Origin: CAZMVU01 sp964569295
Lineage (GTDB): Bacteria; Hydrogenedentota; Hydrogenedentia; Hydrogenedentales; JAGMZX01
Assembly: GCA_964569295.1 (NCBI GenBank)
Contig: CAZMVU010000120.1
Coordinates: 1-14,605, forward strand
DNA: 14,605 bases
Reading direction: 5' to 3'
Below the pieces are notes generated by a model. The model searched no databases, had not been told where the DNA came from, and was given only the letters and a program-made list of their open reading frames with translations. Of the stretch, positions 13,233 through 14,605 are shown in pieces. Positions within the stretch are counted from its first letter, which is position 1. The number at the start of each line of letters is the position of its first letter. A program made the position numbers and the translations under genes.

Positions 13233-14605
13233 ATGATGATACGTGCGGCATTGACGCTGCTCTTGGCAATGGCGGCACAGTCGATAACGGCGCAACCCGA
13301 CCTGCGCAATGCCTACCCTGTGGGGCCGGACGGACGGCTGTTCGGGCACCAGGATGTCGACGCACTTCTGGCGCGGCCCTATGAAGAACATGTGCCCATG
13401 GCGTGTGTGGGCGAAGCACTGTGGGCGGGTCACCCGCCGGGCTGGGCTTTCGCCAATGACATACACTTCTACCTGCACGGCGCGGAAGACCTGGGCTTCG
13501 ATGTGACCGTGCGCGCGTTCGACAGATCCCTCGAACCGGATTCGGCGACGGCCTACCCGAGCCACGTGGCGCTCGAACGCGATGTCCACCTGTTGCGGGT
13601 GCGCGGCGCAAAATGGATTACGCCCGAAAACGTCATGATGACCCGCCTCGTGCTCGACAACCTCGGCGGCCAGGCAGTCTTTGCCGATATCGCCATGGCC
13701 GTGGCAAACCGCAACCTGTCCGAAGAGGAAGACGGCACGCTCGCCTGGTCCTCGCGTGTGGCGGGTATGCCGGTCCACGTGCTGGCGCGTGCGCCCGGCT
13801 TCGAGCACACCGCCCGGCAGCGCACGGCGCACCAGTTCTGGGCCGAGGGCGAGAACGCCGCCGCCTGCGAAGGCAGCAAAGGACCGGATAAGAAAGCTGC
13901 GGCAAGCGGCGGCGCTGTGCTCGGCAGCGGCTTCGGCGGAGATAAAGGCGACCACGCGCAATGGACCATTCGTGTGGAAGAGGCGCTTACGAATGCCGTG
14001 CTGTCGATCCGCTATGCGCGCGCCGTTTCGCCGGATGCGCCATGGCGGGTATGCCTCGACGAGGATCAGGAATACGAACAACCGTTCGCGAGCACGCCCG
14101 GCTGGGGTTCGCGCGAGCGTGATTTCCACGTGGTGCGGATTCCCGTGGGCGATCTCGGGGCCGGCGCCCATACGGTGCGGCTCGAGGCACGGGCCAACGA
14201 GGCGAATGTAAATATCGATATGCTGGCGATCCACAGCGAAGACGCGCAGCTTGCCGTGGTACAGCCGCGCACGCAACGGCGCACGCGGGAAATCAAGGTG
14301 CCCGCCGAAGCGCAGCGAGTGGTCATAATCGGCGCGGCGGCCGCCCTCGACAAGACCGCCGCCCGCACAGCGCTCGAGGCCGCTATGCCCGCCGATGAGG
14401 GCGCGGACCCGCTGGCGCACCAGACCGCGCGTTACAAGGACTGGCTCACCGAAAACGTGCCCGGCTTCCAGTCCGAGAATCACGCGCTCGAAAAACAATA
14501 CTGGCACCGTGTGACAAGCGTCCTCCGCAAAAATCTGTTCAAGCTGGGCGCCGGACGCCTGACACGCTGGGCCATGGCGGAAGGCCGCTGGCAATCGAAC
14601 TGGTT
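13233..14605 (+). CDS. Secreted carbohydrate-active protein, putative glycoside hydrolase with CBM6/35-like module (3' partial)
   Basis: The frame is open from the ATG at 13233 to the window end (457 codons, no stop), so it is truncated. AGGAG lies ten bases upstream. Residues 1-20 are a signal peptide (MMIRAALTLLLAMAAQSITA, cleavage likely after A20). Residues about 21-200 have beta-sandwich-like composition and are not assigned to a family. Residues about 203-335 look like a CBM6/CBM35 carbohydrate-binding module: FWAEGENAAACEG, ASGGAVLGSGFGG, then HTVRLEARANEANVNIDMLAIH, with the usual N-x-D near the end (N327, D329). From about 385, and especially YWHRVTSVLRKNLFKLGAGRL (from Y423), it resembles the start of an (alpha/alpha)6 six-hairpin glycosidase domain. 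The likely role is degrading a polysaccharide outside the cytoplasm; the substrate is unknown. The module calls are pattern recognition by eye. Confidence 0.7.
   Translation, partial: MMIRAALTLLLAMAAQSITAQPDLRNAYPVGPDGRLFGHQDVDALLARPYEEHVPMACVGEALWAGHPPGWAFANDIHFYLHGAEDLGFDVTVRAFDRSLEPDSATAYPSHVALERDVHLLRVRGAKWITPENVMMTRLVLDNLGGQAVFADIAMAVANRNLSEEEDGTLAWSSRVAGMPVHVLARAPGFEHTARQRTAHQFWAEGENAAACEGSKGPDKKAAASGGAVLGSGFGGDKGDHAQWTIRVEEALTNAVLSIRYARAVSPDAPWRVCLDEDQEYEQPFASTPGWGSRERDFHVVRIPVGDLGAGAHTVRLEARANEANVNIDMLAIHSEDAQLAVVQPRTQRRTREIKVPAEAQRVVIIGAAAALDKTAARTALEAAMPADEGADPLAHQTARYKDWLTENVPGFQSENHALEKQYWHRVTSVLRKNLFKLGAGRLTRWAMAEGRWQSNW

Noticed and set aside
12607..13611. 334-residue open frame on the minus strand across the intergenic region
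   Set aside because: It runs from the antisense of the secreted protein gene into the repeat cluster. The GTVP-like peptides come from the hairpin repeats, and no domain or good start is seen.
13035..14594. 519-residue open frame on the minus strand
   Set aside because: It lies opposite the plus-strand secreted protein, which has a signal peptide, ribosome-binding site and domain patterns. The minus frame is Arg/His/Ala-rich with no domain, typical of an antisense shadow in GC-rich DNA.

Overview
The window is a GC-rich bacterial chromosome segment in which almost every gene lies on the minus strand. No ribosomal RNA or single marker fixes the lineage. High GC, a MutL that carries its own endonuclease motifs, a secreted glycan-active protein, and a cluster of short hairpin repeats whose shadow frames read KGTVP/GTVPF-like peptides would suit an uncultured Planctomycetes/Hydrogenedentes-like bacterium. 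That placement is low-confidence inference.

Left end (1-763): a Rho-independent-type hairpin that probably ends a plus-strand gene outside the window, then a minus-strand remnant of a nucleotidyltransferase/HEPN toxin-antitoxin module. The MNT protein is intact (310-609). Its HEPN partner keeps only about 17 recognisable residues before running into unrelated DNA. This part looks less GC-rich than the rest and may have been acquired.

Metabolic cluster (764-6983, minus strand, transcribed right to left): mannitol-1-phosphate 5-dehydrogenase (GTG start), a 2-oxoacid dehydrogenase E2 with one lipoyl domain and apparently two E3-binding domains, dihydrolipoyl dehydrogenase (E3), and a YfhO-like multi-spanning membrane protein (TTG start). 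Gaps are 3, 53 and 29 bases, so the four are probably one operon. No E1 gene is present in the window.

Information-processing pair (7176-10174, minus): mutL and miaA, overlapping as GTGA, with the miaA ribosome-binding site inside mutL.

Nucleotide-sugar and signalling genes (10449-12509, minus): a GlmU-like bifunctional sugar-phosphate nucleotidylyltransferase/acetyltransferase whose Shine-Dalgarno lies in one arm of a hairpin, preceded by an HD-GYP-family protein that has lost at least two conserved histidines.

Right end (12510-14605): a roughly 720-base intergenic stretch with a cluster of alternating-orientation hairpin repeats. After it comes a plus-strand secreted protein, cut by the window edge, with a signal peptide, a CBM6/35-like module and the beginning of what looks like an (alpha/alpha)6 glycoside hydrolase domain. 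This reading frame has no stop in the window.

I did not find a clearly new multi-gene system. The points most worth a second look are the hairpin-repeat cluster, the E2/E3 pair without E1, the degenerate HD-GYP protein, the hairpin over the nucleotidyltransferase ribosome-binding site, and the broken MNT/HEPN module.
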